Assembly (NCBI GenBank): GCA_025504975.1 | Contig: JANUWI010000005.1 | Span: 744,001-808,000, forward strand | Length of the DNA stretch: 64,000 nt | Direction of reading: 5' to 3' | Source of the DNA: Plenodomus lindquistii | Taxonomy: Eukaryota; Ascomycota; Dothideomycetes; Pleosporales; Leptosphaeriaceae | Shown here: positions 22,083-33,216 of the stretch, in pieces | Layout: each line of letters begins with the position of its first letter | Numbering within the stretch: the stretch's first letter is position 1 | Position numbers and translations under genes: made by a program | Notes under the pieces: generated by a model | Databases searched by the model: none | What the model saw: the letters and a program-made list of their open reading frames with translations, nothing else | Told to the model about the DNA's origin: nothing

Positions 22083-23606
22083 CTACCACTCTTCATCCGC
22101 CTCTGGAGAAAGCTTTGGCTCCGTAAACCCTGCCTTAACCAGAGGCTCAAAGCTCCCATAATACGTGCCAAACTCAAATTCCACACCATTGTCATGGAAA
22201 ACATCTGCTACCTGGCGTAGGAGAACGACGTCCTCGGAGCTAAGACGACGCACGCCCATCCAACCCGAGGCATAGTTGAGTGCCAGTTTCTTGACCGTGA
22301 GGCTCCGCGCACACAGCGCCAGCGTCTCGGCAACTGCCTTTTCTGGGTCCTCTTGGTTGGGGATTTCGCTCTTGATGGTCGAAAAGATCTTTTTGATTGC
22401 GTCTTCAGATACATCATCAATCACCAGCGTCTGCAAAGACGAGGGCAATACTGACGACGGGGAAAACGAGGTGTTGAGATTGTGCTCGCCTCTAGCGACA
22501 AGCATATCACAATCCACCACCAACTCCTTGAGGCAAGTCAGACCTCGGAAATGTTGTGTTTGTAGCAGCCCGAGTCCACTGTACTCGGAGCTCCGGTATT
22601 GGATTGTGAGCTTTTCGAGGTTCGGTGCATGCATAGCTAGTGCGCGAACGAGGTCGAAGATGAGAGAGTTGTCGAGGGAAAGTTCGCCACACGACCTCAT
22701 TGTGAAGGTTTTCAGATTTGCAAACCAGGGCGAGGAAATATTGACGATGAGTTGTGGGATTGAAAGACCAGCCAAGTTGTCTAACGTCATGGTCTCGAGT
22801 TTGGGGCGGGTGGGCATAGGTTGTGGTGTTGAGAAGTTCCAGGTATCCAAACCCTCGCTGTACATGTATGTGTGTGTGAAGTCGTCGATACACAATGTGC
22901 GTGTCAAGGGGAGTAGAGGTATAAGACCAGAGGAGTTGCGGGGATTGGAGAGTTGGTAATCTACGAGCTTTTGGAAGGGCGCGGCGACGTTGGGCTTCCA
23001 TTGTGCGCACATGAGGGTACGCGTAATTGTCGCGCTGCGCTGTTCGTCGATCGAGATGGAAGTGACATTGGTAGCCATACATAGGATCAGAGCGAGCATA
23101 GCGTCGTCGGCCTGGTTGCGCTTGTCCATGATGTCTTGTAGCCAAAGCATTTTTGGGGAAGCGATAACGTTCCTACCCATCTTTTCGCGTGCGTTGGCGT
23201 ACTGCATGAAGTCTAAACTACCAAGAGAGACTGGATCCATTTTGGCTAGAACAGTGTCGATTCTGTCGCTGATGAGGTTTGAGTACTTCTCTATCGGAAA
23301 ATTTCGGTTTTTCATGTCTTCTTCTTCATCCCAGGAACCGTGACATTGTTGAGTTCCGATGAGCCGAACGGTTTTGATATGCCTGGCGAGCTCAGGGCGA
23401 TGAAGGAGCGTCAAGAACAGATTTGTCCAGGAAGGTGGCGAGGCGCTGTCTAGTAGAATGGACTGATAACGCGACGGCTCTGCAACATCCTGATACGTGT
23501 GCGAGACTTGAGACAGCGCGCGGAGGGACTGAAAGCTGGATTCGTTGTGTAACTCCTGAGCAATCATGATTTTGAGCTCCGCGGGGATATCTTGAATGGA
23601 GGGCAT
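22083..23606 (-). CDS. F-box/leucine-rich-repeat-like protein
   Basis: Single exon, 507 residues from the ATG at 23606 (MPSIQDIPAELKIMIAQEL), which places a degenerate F-box right at the N terminus (about residues 1-45). The remainder has irregular leucine-rich segments such as LKELVVDCDML, LQTLVIDDVSE and LEKLTIQYRSS, as in fungal F-box/LRR proteins that select substrates for SCF ubiquitin ligases. An upstream in-frame ATG at 23699 lies inside a direct repeat and is unlikely to be the real start. The substrate is unknown. Confidence 0.72.
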   Translation of the reverse strand: MPSIQDIPAELKIMIAQELHNESSFQSLRALSQVSHTYQDVAEPSRYQSILLDSASPPSWTNLFLTLLHRPELARHIKTVRLIGTQQCHGSWDEEEDMKNRNFPIEKYSNLISDRIDTVLAKMDPVSLGSLDFMQYANAREKMGRNVIASPKMLWLQDIMDKRNQADDAMLALILCMATNVTSISIDEQRSATITRTLMCAQWKPNVAAPFQKLVDYQLSNPRNSSGLIPLLPLTRTLCIDDFTHTYMYSEGLDTWNFSTPQPMPTRPKLETMTLDNLAGLSIPQLIVNISSPWFANLKTFTMRSCGELSLDNSLIFDLVRALAMHAPNLEKLTIQYRSSEYSGLGLLQTQHFRGLTCLKELVVDCDMLVARGEHNLNTSFSPSSVLPSSLQTLVIDDVSEDAIKKIFSTIKSEIPNQEDPEKAVAETLALCARSLTVKKLALNYASGWMGVRRLSSEDVVLLRQVADVFHDNGVEFEFGTYYGSFEPLVKAGFTEPKLSPEADEEW

Positions 23607-25029
23607 GGTGTTGTTTGCGTAATCCTGAATTTTGAAGATGGCTGCGGTACGAGTGGTGGTTAGATATTGTAGTTGTTGAACAGGCTGAGATCGAATCAAT
23701 CGACCAAGTTAAGTTTATTCCGGATGGATGAGAAGCGGTGATCAGTGTAGAGTTGTTGAATAAGCTGAGATCGAATCAATCGAATCAGGTTGAGTTTATT
23801 CTGAATGGAGGTCTGATGGAGTAAAAGTCCCTAAGCAGTAGGAATGATATGATATACTTCTTCTTCCGCACCATTGTGTACATACAACCCAACATTCTGC
23901 AAGTCGTTGTGGTGCGATAGTGATATGTGTACACTGTGCTTTCATATACCACTGTAATCTATGAATACACAATGACTCCGAATACGCCGCCCGAGACTCG
24001 CTGCGTGATTCTGCAGGATTTAGTGAGATCGGGTTGACGCCCTGCTTGGTTCCGCATTGTATAAATCCAAGCTGACTATGTCTTGTAAGCAACCATCCCG
24101 AGGCCGCCCCTTCCCTACCAATCTGCCACAATTGGACCAAGCGTTATCACAAAATCAAAAAGTCAATACGCACACGTTGCTACTAGCATCTAGAAGCTGA
24201 ACCGTCGTTGTGAACGCTACCTACGTATACACCAGCTACGTCCTTGCACCCCTTGATCTTTTAACCCATCGACCTGATGAACAGCCTCGCTGATTGATAT
24301 GCAAGCGCAACACAATGACACACAAGTGGCACATGTATCAAAGACATACGAATCAGCCCTGAATGAAGCTGTCGACATATGTTTAAAAATATGACATATA
24401 CCAACATCAACGCTCCAATATCGCATACAGTCACGATACCTAGCCTCTGCTTCGCTTATATCCACTACCTCCCAAGCCGCACGAATCACACCTTCCCACA
24501 ATAAACACAGCACACCAACACCACTCCCAAAGACCTCCTAAATCTTATCTGTGTACTCTAGGCGTAGTATTAAACTCTCTACATTATCTTTATACGCCTT
24601 TGTTATCCCCTTGCTGCTGTATAAGCTCCAGCGTTATGCTTTTGACATGATGTGTGGACGCAATAGAAAAGATCTTCTTCGTGCAGATGGGTATGGTGGC
24701 AGTTTTGAGAGGGCGTGGCGCGTTGAATTAAGATGGGTGTGTTTGAGAGTGAAATTTCTGCAAAGCACATACAAAGCGAAAGCAGGAGGCGCAGATCTAG
24801 TGGTTGTTAGGTTGCTGTCTGCATTTTGGTGGTAGAAGGGAAAGATGACGGGCGTTTGAATAGATAAGGAGAGGAATGAGATTCAGCCCTGGCGGTCTGA
24901 TGCAATGCTATAAGCTCAATTGATGTTACAAAGTCAAATGAGGCGATTCAATGCTAAGTTCACCTCCGTTACACACCCAACCCCATCCTTCCCCCCCCAC
25001 CAAATTCCCACTCAAACACACAACATCCC
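23607..25029. other. Intergenic region with direct repeats
   Basis: About 1.4 kb between two - strand genes. It contains the imperfect direct repeat listed separately. A + strand ORF at 24551-24835 (94 codons, hydrophobic start) has no recognisable content. No other gene is seen. Confidence 0.5.
23671..23809. repeat. Imperfect direct repeat, about 58 bp x 2
   Basis: Copies at 23671-23728 and 23751-23809 share the core GCTGAGATCGAATCAATCGA and a downstream GTTTATTC. Most differences are C/T or G/A transitions. The pair sits just upstream of the F-box gene on its - strand and may be in its promoter or leader. Confidence 0.9.
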
Positions 25030-26028
25030 TCAAATCTTCGCCCTCCCCTTCCTCTTCTCCTCCAGCTCCTGAATCTTAATCTTAAACCTCTCTGTCGGCG
25101 CCCCCTCCACAAACCTCTCGGCCAGCGCATCAACCGCATTAACCACCGCCATCATCCTCTGATCCCTCACCCCAACATTCTGCAACCTCTTCATCTCAAC
25201 CATACTCTTCCCATCATTAACCTTCAACTGCTCGCCCAAAAACTCCAACACCTTGGCGTGAAACGCATCACCCGTTTCCTCCCACACGTAATTGTACATG
25301 CCTGCGTCGAGTAGCTCTTGGGCGGTCAATTTGCGCCCGAACATGAGGAAGTCGTTGGCCCGGTGGATGCCCATAGATTGCGCGAAGGAGAGGGCGGACC
25401 CGTTTTCTGGGACGAGGCCGAGGGCCGAGAAGGGGCATTGGAGCCAGGAGGTTGTGTTGGCGAGGACGATGTCGGCGATGCCGGGGAACCAGGCTGCGCC
25501 GCCGCCGACGGCGGGGCCGTTGAGCGCGACGATGAGGACTTTTTTGTGGTCGATCATTGAGCGGAGGAGTTCGGTTGCTGGGGGGGGTGTTAGTTGGAGA
25601 GAGAGGGAGAGAGGTATGGGTTGAGAGGGTTGGGTTGTCGAGAACGTGGGAGATGGATGGACGTACCGTAGCTAAATCCACTGAGGAGATCAAGCTTCTT
25701 CTCAGCATCATTCTTAAAAACCTGCAAACTGACGATTAGCAATGCACAATCTCATCACGGTTTTCTACTCAAGAGTCTTAGAACGTACGACATCACTCTT
25801 CGCCCCAATCCCCGTGACATCCGCCCCAGCCGAGAAAAACCTCCCCTCTCCCGTCAACACTGTGAAAATTGTATCTGGGTGCTCATTCAGCACCCTCAAC
25901 GCCGCAATGACATCTGTGATCAGATTTCCACCAAACGAGTTGAGTTGCTTGGGCCGGTTGAAGCTGATGACGCCGATGCGGTTGGTGATGCTGAATTTGA
26001 TGTCGGTGTAGTCTGATTGCGACGTCAT
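25030..26028 (-). CDS. Delta3,Delta2-enoyl-CoA isomerase / enoyl-CoA hydratase family, probably peroxisomal
   Basis: Crotonase-fold enzyme acting on unsaturated fatty acyl-CoA in beta-oxidation. Three exons (26028-25789, 25721-25667, 25577-25030) give 280 residues. The oxyanion-hole segments are SAGAD (66-70) and GPAVGGG (119-125). GLVPENGS carries a Glu near 156, at the place of the catalytic acid in Eci-type isomerases, which favours isomerase over hydratase. The C terminus is GRAKI. Ala-Lys-Ile is a known variant PTS1 (first seen in the Candida tropicalis trifunctional enzyme), so import into peroxisomes is likely. The second and third introns' junctions restore FSYATELLRSM. No mitochondrial presequence is seen. 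Confidence 0.85.
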
Positions 26029-26842
26029 TGTGAATGTGTATTGGAGGTGTGTGGTCGATCAAAGAAAATTCCTGTAGGGGACGGATTTGAAATCGATAGA
26101 TAGATGCGGTAATGCGGCTGTAAGAAACGGGTCGGATGTGGAATCGAGAATAGTAAACGTTCCCCGCAAGACGCGTGAGACAGGCCTCGGTTCAGTAATG
26201 GGAATGGCTAGATGGTTGATCGAGTCAGTCTGGCTGTGAGACGCGTCTATTGTTCCTGGATACACTCCTGTGTAATGCGATTGTTCTGGCGTTGTTATAG
26301 GCTGATTATGGCACAGCTTTGGATGATTAGTTATGGTTGTGGTGTCGCGACTTACCTCGGTCTAGAGAACGCGCCCGTGCTTTGGGGTCTCTTCAGGCTA
26401 TATCGAGTTAGGCTTGCAATGGACACAAGTACCACCCGCATCCGCTGTAAGGACTGACGGACAGCCGCAATGAGCACGTATATTCACCACATACTCCCAG
26501 AGCTACGTCTGTAGCCTAAATTACCAATCTTAAAGTCTACAATTACACCTGGAATGAGAGTATAGTAATACGCTATGTCTCCCCTTCTACAGAACCAGAT
26601 GCATACAATGTGTTGTTAGACGAAGTCTTATTTCTATCTATGCGCAGTATTGCGTTCAAATGCGTTTAAATGCTTAGTATGGTATATGAGTTATGCAAAA
26701 CAACAACGTTCGGGCGCCGCCATACGCCTCTAGGTTACCCAAAGAAATGCAAATCAGACAGTCTACTCCTGCCCCGTCCTCCACATGACCCTGATTCAAA
26801 TGGTCAAATACTAGAGCGAGTGGGTACCAGACTTGGCTGCCA
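26029..26842. other. Intergenic region
   Basis: About 810 bp between two - strand genes: the promoter of the isomerase gene and the 3' region of the BCAS3-like gene. It is AT-rich around 26500-26700. Nothing else is recognised. Confidence 0.5.
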
Positions 26843-29800
26843 TCAAACCCTGTCCTCCGCAAAGTCAAGGACTTCGCAGTCATCTTCGAAGAAACCCTCT
26901 TCACCTTCATCTGCCCCTTCCTTTCTGATGCGTCTCCGCCTCGTAGTCACCACAACTTGTTCGATCTCTTCTTCGCCGTCGCGTAGCACGAGCTTGTTCT
27001 GGACTCTGGCCGCAACGCCTGCAACTAGGTCATCCTCGCCAGAGTCGTATGCCTGCGTCACGGGTGAGGAGATGCGCACAGCTTCGATGCTTTCGCCGAA
27101 TAGCCATGGGTTGTTGTCGTCTTCATGATGCAAAGGTGAGACTAGGTTGGGAAGCGACGACTGATATCCGGTGTCGCTGTCTTGTTCCCCGAGTGATTGT
27201 CTGGAGTACACGAAGCGGGTGACGCGGCGATCAGTGTAGAAAGGCTGATAGGGTGGATTGGTTTCGAGCTCAGAGAAGCTCAGTGGCGCCGGAGCAGATC
27301 CAATCATCTTACCGCCAGCGCCTAGCTTCCGTGATGGCAAGGTACGTAATAGCCAGTCGCCATATACTTCTTGCGTGGGCTCTGGGTCACCTGGCTGTGG
27401 GTACAGCTGTTCTGCAATCGCAGGTGGCAGAGATGTATCTCGGATCGGGGCAAGTCCGAATTCCACGAGCTTCTTCTTGCTGATAGACGCTGTAGACGAG
27501 GTCTTGCCTTTACTGTTCGTCGAGCGCATCTGCACTCGCCAAATTTGCAGGACACCGCCAGAGACTAATGCGATCGAGCCGCGACCACGCCCAGACAGCC
27601 AGCGAACACTATGTGGCTTGACACCGCTGGCAGATACGGGAAGCGTGAGTTTGTTATCTCCTGCATGTCGGATGTTGTTGATCGACTTGCCAACTCCAGC
27701 AGCGACAGCCTTGCCAGACTTCGCGCCAGCAGCTGGCGTCACGCCAAGACTGCTGAGCGTGAAACGGGAGCCGGCACTACTGTTCCGCTGACGCACAGCA
27801 TCGAAAAAAGGCCTCGCAGTGCCATTGAATGCCTTCATTGCAGAATTGACGGCGCCGACAGGGCCACTGGGTGATGTCGTTTCATCTGTCTTGACCGGTG
27901 GGGGTGCTTGTCGGATACGTCGCGCGGGCGGCCATTGAAATGCGGAAGCGGGCATCGAAAACATATGAATAGTACCTTTATCCGTGACAAGAGCCAGCTT
28001 GTCGGTCAGTGGAGCTGACCAGCTAACATCAATGACATTGGTCACTGTCATTCGAGTGAAGCGAGCGATTTGTCGGACATGCGGACCACTCGGCTGTTCC
28101 CTTGCAGTCTTTCGAACTTTACGGAAGTTCATTCGCTTCAGATCCCACACATCTTGGTAGTCTCCCTTTTTGCTCACTGTCATTAGCATCAAGCCGCTTG
28201 GGGAGAATGACAAGAAGCTACAGCCTAGTGCGGCAGGTATCGTAGCAATCGGGTGAGATGCATTCTTGTTCTTCGTCTCTTCTGCGTCTAGTAATCTCTG
28301 AAGATCAAAGACTGAGATGACGGATGCTTCCTGTCTTGGCTGAGCTTGATTGTGTCCATGGGTGGGAGGGAAGTAATGCTGCATTGGATCCTGGCCATAC
28401 GACATCTGGTTGCTGCTCGTTTGTTGGCCCTTGTTCATGTAACTCTTGAATGCCTGATAGCCCTTCTCTGTAGCCCAACGCGCACTCTTGATCGCGACCT
28501 GAGTACCCTCTCTGGTGAGACGATCGATAAGGCCCGCAGCCTCTGGAGCATCTACGGCACAGTTTGGTGTTGGCTGGGGAGGAACGCTATGGTGGGACAG
28601 ACCGGGTGGGCGCTCATAGTAAGGAGATGTAAGGGCCGTGCCATTCAGCGGGTAGAGCGAGCTCGATGCTGGCGGTGTTGTGGCTAACCACCGGTCGGAC
28701 AGCGAGAAGATAGGGACACCGTACCTCTCGGAAGAACTGTCTTCGTGGAGGCCATCTGCTACACTTGACGAACTAGAAGGTGTGACTCGTTCGCGGAGCT
28801 GAATAGACGTCCAGAATTTTCCCAAACATCGGTAACGTTCAACGAACTCTGGATAGCCCGTCGAATACGGTGCAAACATGAAGACTTCTCCGCTAACACC
28901 TGATGCGACAACAACGCACTTGCCCTTGGCATCTACAACAAGATCGCCCACGGGAGGCGGAGGCTGGAACAGAGGACTATCTATTGGGCTGATCAACGGT
29001 ATCAACGGGCTCTTGTACAAGGTTGCCACCTTGCGCTGTTCCTTCAGCGAGTATATCTCGACAGTCGTTTGATATCCTGTAATCTGGCCAAGTGGCTCAT
29101 CTCCATGGCGCGAGGCAGGCCTACTGGGAGACTCGGAGGCGGAATCGTCAATGACAGAAGATGCGCCACTGCCACTACTGCTTCTGCTGTCTTTCACAAC
29201 AGGGCCGTGTAGAGTGAGGGCAACGAGTGGACGTAGTGCTGACAACGGATCCACTCTGGCAGTCCATGGTATGACTTTGGCACCAATGACACCGCCTCGA
29301 AGCCCTTCCAGGCGTCCCACGAGGTCCATCTTGCTCTTCTCGACGCGGAACACGTCCAGGCCGCCTTGCGAACCAACGAGTATGACATTCTCAGCCGCAC
29401 GAGCCGCTTCGTCTCCAGCTGCTACCAGCGTGTCAAAGCCACAAAAGTAGCCGCCTTCTCCGGGCGTCATGCCGTCGCTGGGTGCGTTGTTGAGTCCAAG
29501 GTCGAGACCTGGCAGGCCATAGAAGTGTGCCTGTGGCTGATGGGGCAGCGGCTGGTGGAGTTGAGAGGGTATACGAGCGCCGTGCTGCGAGTACATGGAT
29601 GCTCTACGATCTCTGGCAGACGAATCTTGGGGTGAGCCCTGCAGGCGTCCGCCGAACGTGGTGTACTGGTTTGGATGACTCAGAGGTCGCAGTCCAGGGG
29701 GCGAGTTGGACATGGGCGGAGCGTACAAGTTGTCTCGTGCACCGGGCGAGTTGTGAAAAGTCGGTGGGGAGTTTGCGATGGCTATGCCGCCTGTGCCTGG

Positions 29801-30243
29801 GGAGCCTTGGTTGGGGAAGTAGGGCACCGACTTGGTCCACTCGTTGGTTCGCGTGGCACCCAGGGCCGACAGCAGCGGCGACGTGGTAGCATTGCCGTAG
29901 CTTGCTGGGCCCGGCGGCGACGCGGAGGACAAGCGGCGGGTCGAAGGAGGCGACTTTGTTCTATCACAGTCGACAGTCAGCGCGGGCGCCGTGCAAACCA
30001 CCGTCACAGAAGCGGAGGGAAGGGGCGGCGGCTGGCAACGTACATCTCTCGGGGGTAAATGCGCGTAACCTTAGCGGCCTGCTTATCTCGTCTTCCCAGC
30101 TCATGGCGTAGCGTGTTGCGACCGCGGGCCTGGGCTTGGGGCGTGTCGTGCACCTTGTTGCGGCTGCGCTGTTGCTTGTGCAGGTATGTGAGGTTGGAAA
30201 CAGGCGGCGTCTGCTCGGCGGCGTGGTCGGGCGATGAGCTCAT
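26843..30243 (-). CDS. BCAS3-like WD40 domain protein
   Basis: Two exons (30243-30044 and 29960-26843, 83-bp intron) give 1105 residues. The first 250 residues are Pro/Ser-rich and probably disordered. A WD40-like propeller follows, beginning GYFCGFDTLVAAG and NVILVGSQGGLDVFRV, with later blades VISVFDLQRLL, CSFLSFSPSGLMLMTVSKKG and VSWSAPLTDKLALVTDKG. This pattern fits the BCAS3/PROPPIN-related proteins. In animals and plants BCAS3 acts with PHAF1 at phagophores, and its role in fungi is less known. The C terminus is acidic and contains a TTRRRRIRKE stretch. The upstream exon was chosen because the ATG at 30243 joins in frame through GTACGT...GATAG. The bases 27674-27730 recur at 21623. Confidence 0.78.
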
Positions 30244-31473
30244 TCAAGTTGCTGCACGGGTTTGGGGGGTGTGTGTCAAGCGCGCAAGCCGGGTGTGTCT
30301 TGCTCGCGCTGTGGTAGGGGATCGCGGGGGTGGATGGGGGAGGGTTCGCAGAGGGTAGAGACGGGAAGAGTCGGAGTCGGATGGGTGAGTACCGGTGCAG
30401 TGCTGGGGACTGGGTAGGTAGACAAAGCGGCTGCGTCATGCGCTTCGTGACCTGAACCCGTGGACGATGGGGTGCCTCGTGCTGGCAGCACAGCAAGACG
30501 GCTCTATGGTACCAATCCAACAAGAGGCCGTGTGCCTGGCGCGGCTGTGTTATCTATGCTATCTGCTGTGTACGTTGCGAGCTCGGGTGTTGATGGCTGA
30601 TGCCATCGCCCACTCGCGCGCGGGGCTGGGAAGCGCTACTTGCAGGCAGCTTGCAGGCCTGCCGTCGTCTCACACGTCATGGCATGGCCGGATGTTGGCC
30701 CAGAAGAAGGATCAGTCGTCTAGAGAGTGTCTCGCACACACTGCTCTGCCAGGACACTGACACGGCCACAGTGTTGAGCGCTCAACAGCTGCCACCTTGG
30801 CCGCATGCCTCGCCGTGCCACGCAGGGAGGGGCCTCGAGTACTGCGGGGCTGTTGAGCTCCCATATGCAGGTGCACCCATCGCCCCTTCCACTCGCGCGT
30901 CATCCCCGCCCGCCATTACAACATCAAAACCCTCTCCACCACCACGTGCCATTCCCGCCACCAAGAGCTCTGTATTCCCCGACTTCGCCTCACCGCCATC
31001 TGACCGCCGCCCCCTTGAAGCCAGCATGATCGACCGTCACTACCAGCTCGTCACATGGGTCGCGCGAGCATCCAGCAGAGCACCAGCATCCAATTCTCTT
31101 GTAATAAAACAGTCACCAGCGCGCAAACTCGTGAGCGACACAACTCATCTCACCTTGCAGTATTGAATCAGTACATGTTCGCCTACCGATGCGCCTCCTC
31201 ATCCAGACAGGGCGTCACCGAGCATGCACAACAATTGCATTCATAGAGTTGTGGATAGGATGCCGCAAATCCCATCTCATCATTTGCGCTCACCCCCACA
31301 GCCTTACTAACATTGGCAGGAGCGGGCAAAAGAGGACCGAATATGGGCTTACATACGCAAATCTCTAATGTGCACTGTGATCCAGAAGCCGTCAGCCTCG
31401 TCTGTATAACGGCCCTTTTCTCCATTTCCACAAACGCGTGACCTAGTGACTTTCGAAACCCAACACCACCACA
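30244..31473. other. Divergent promoter region
   Basis: About 1.2 kb between the BCAS3-like gene (-) and the secreted-protein gene (+). It is GC-rich on the left. A 188-codon + strand ORF at 30600-31166 has the composition of the surrounding DNA and no recognisable content, so I treat it as chance. No RNA gene is seen. Confidence 0.5.
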
Positions 31474-32088
31474 ATGCTACCACTCAATCCGCTCAACCTC
31501 GTCTTGCTCTCCCTCCTCTCTCCACTCGTCTCCTCAACCATCCCCTCAAACTACACAAACCTCCCCCCGGCCGCCCCCGGTATCTTCTCAGCAAGCACCC
31601 GCATCCAGATCCGCACCACCGTCCCAGCCGCCTGGTCCGCTCTAACAAACTTCTCTTCCTACGCATCCTGGAACCCTTTCACGCGCGCCGCCACCGTCGT
31701 TATTCCTTCAAACTTGACGATCCCACCCCAATACCCCGTCGAAGGCTACCACCTTATCCTGCGCACGCAGATCCCGCCTTTGCCGTTGCCAGTTGATGAG
31801 AATACGCCCGATAATCTACTCGCCACGCAGTTTGCGTATGAAAACATCACGCATGTGCAGGAGGAGAGAGGTAGGTTGGCGTGGAGGTATATTCCCGAAT
31901 TAGGAGTGCAGGCAGAGCGATGGCAGGCGCTGAGTGATCTTGGAAATGGCACCATACTGTATGAGAGTCGCGAAGTATTCAGCGGACCGACGGCGGTTTT
32001 GGTGAAAGAATTGCTAGGCCAGTCGCTACAGCGGGGTTTTGATGCGCAGGGTGAAGGGCTGAAGTTGCTCTTGGAAGGCAATGCATAG
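31474..32088 (+). CDS. Secreted SRPBCC (START/polyketide-cyclase-like) protein
   Basis: Single exon, 204 residues. A signal peptide is evident (MLPLNPLNLVLLSLLSPLVSS). The mature part has the feel of an SRPBCC lipid- or ligand-binding fold: STRIQIRTTVPAAWSALTNF then SYASWNPFTR near the start, strands in the middle, and a long C-terminal helix (LVKELLGQSLQRGFDAQGEG). NxS/T sites (NYT, NFS, NLT, NIT, NGT) support secretion. The ligand and role are unknown. The fold assignment rests on the (A/T)xxxW...WNPF pattern. Confidence 0.65.
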   Translation: MLPLNPLNLVLLSLLSPLVSSTIPSNYTNLPPAAPGIFSASTRIQIRTTVPAAWSALTNFSSYASWNPFTRAATVVIPSNLTIPPQYPVEGYHLILRTQIPPLPLPVDENTPDNLLATQFAYENITHVQEERGRLAWRYIPELGVQAERWQALSDLGNGTILYESREVFSGPTAVLVKELLGQSLQRGFDAQGEGLKLLLEGNA

Positions 32089-32417
32089 GTAGGTATCCAT
32101 TGCGTCCCCATCTACCCCAAACAGCAAAAAACCTCTAGTCTACAAAGGTAGCAAGAAGAACGACACGTCAACTGCAGACTGCTATCGCAACCTTGCAATC
32201 ACTTGTAAAGTATACAGCTAACGTTTAATCGCACTTTTATGCCATCTCTTCACAAATCGTGGTGGCGGTCTTAGACACGATTTTGATTGACTTGATAAAT
32301 ACGAGCGAGCTAGCTCCTTCCCATCCCAACACAATCCACAACACCAGGAATGTCCTCTTTCCATCTCACAACACTCTCACTTAACCTCAATCTTCCCCCT
32401 GCCATCTATCCATTCAT
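32089..32417. other. Intergenic region
   Basis: About 330 bp of 3' sequence. Nothing is recognised. Confidence 0.5.
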
Positions 32418-32609
32418 TCACCACCCCAATCTCCACCACTCCACCCCATATGCCCGCACAAGCTCCAGATGAGCTAGGCGGAATAACCCCGCATACCAGA
32501 TTATGAAGTCGTAGAGCATGAGGATTGGACCGCAGATGAGAATCATGATGACCATGTATGTTGCTGTGTGGTGGAGGAGGGTGGAGATGAGGGGTTTGAG
32601 GGGGCGCAT
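32418..32609 (-). CDS. Possible small single-pass membrane protein
   Basis: A 63-residue ORF from the ATG at 32609. It has a strong hydrophobic segment (YMVIMILICGPILMLYDFII, about 18-37) flanked by basic residues, ending in GVEWWRLGW. A longer in-frame form from 32753 adds a His/Asn-rich low-complexity leader. The size and hydrophobic core are plausible for a small membrane protein, but there is no family match in memory. A chance ORF remains possible. Confidence 0.33.
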   Translation of the reverse strand: MRPLKPLISTLLHHTATYMVIMILICGPILMLYDFIIWYAGLFRLAHLELVRAYGVEWWRLGW

Positions 32610-33216
32610 GGTTGATGGGTTTGGGAGGTTGTGCTTGTGGTTGTGGTTGTGCGTTTGAGAAGCTGTGGGTTGCTTGAAAGGCTGTGTATGGTGTACAAAA
32701 GGACAAGAGGAGGATGGGGCAGATATATATCCCGCGTGTGGAATATTTTTCAATGACCTGTTTTGCCATATCGTTTGTCATTTGGTGCCCTGATTTGAAT
32801 ATTTTGGCATGAAAATATTCATCTCAGTTTTTTTTTTTGGCGTGGGAATATATGAGTGGACACGGTATCTCGCATGGAGGCGGTATGAAAATAATGATGA
32901 AATCTCGTAATGGTTCATGGCCTGATGATACTGCCATGCATCGTGTACGCTAATCGTCCGTTTGCTACGCGTAGCAATAAGTAACAAAAAATCAGCGGGA
33001 AGAAAAGAAAAGAAAAGAATAAGCAGTCAAGCCATAGCCATAGCCCGCGAATTTCGTAGCGCAAAAGTGCGCGATCATCCCTGTAACGCCGTCGTTGCGC
33101 ATACCCAAATTTTCCTGAACCCCCAAGATACCCATTCCGGCATGCCTTGTCATAACGCCAGACATGCGCTCTCCGATTCCATATCATTCATTGACTCGTA
33201 ATATCATGCCTGACGA
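32610..33216. other. Intergenic region with (GAAAA)n tract
   Basis: About 600 bp. A short AGAAA pentamer repeat occurs at 33000-33020, and a T11 run lies near 32827. No gene is seen. Confidence 0.5.

Noticed and set aside
30600..31166. 188-codon + strand ORF
   Set aside because: It is in the GC-rich divergent promoter of the BCAS3-like gene, with no conserved features.
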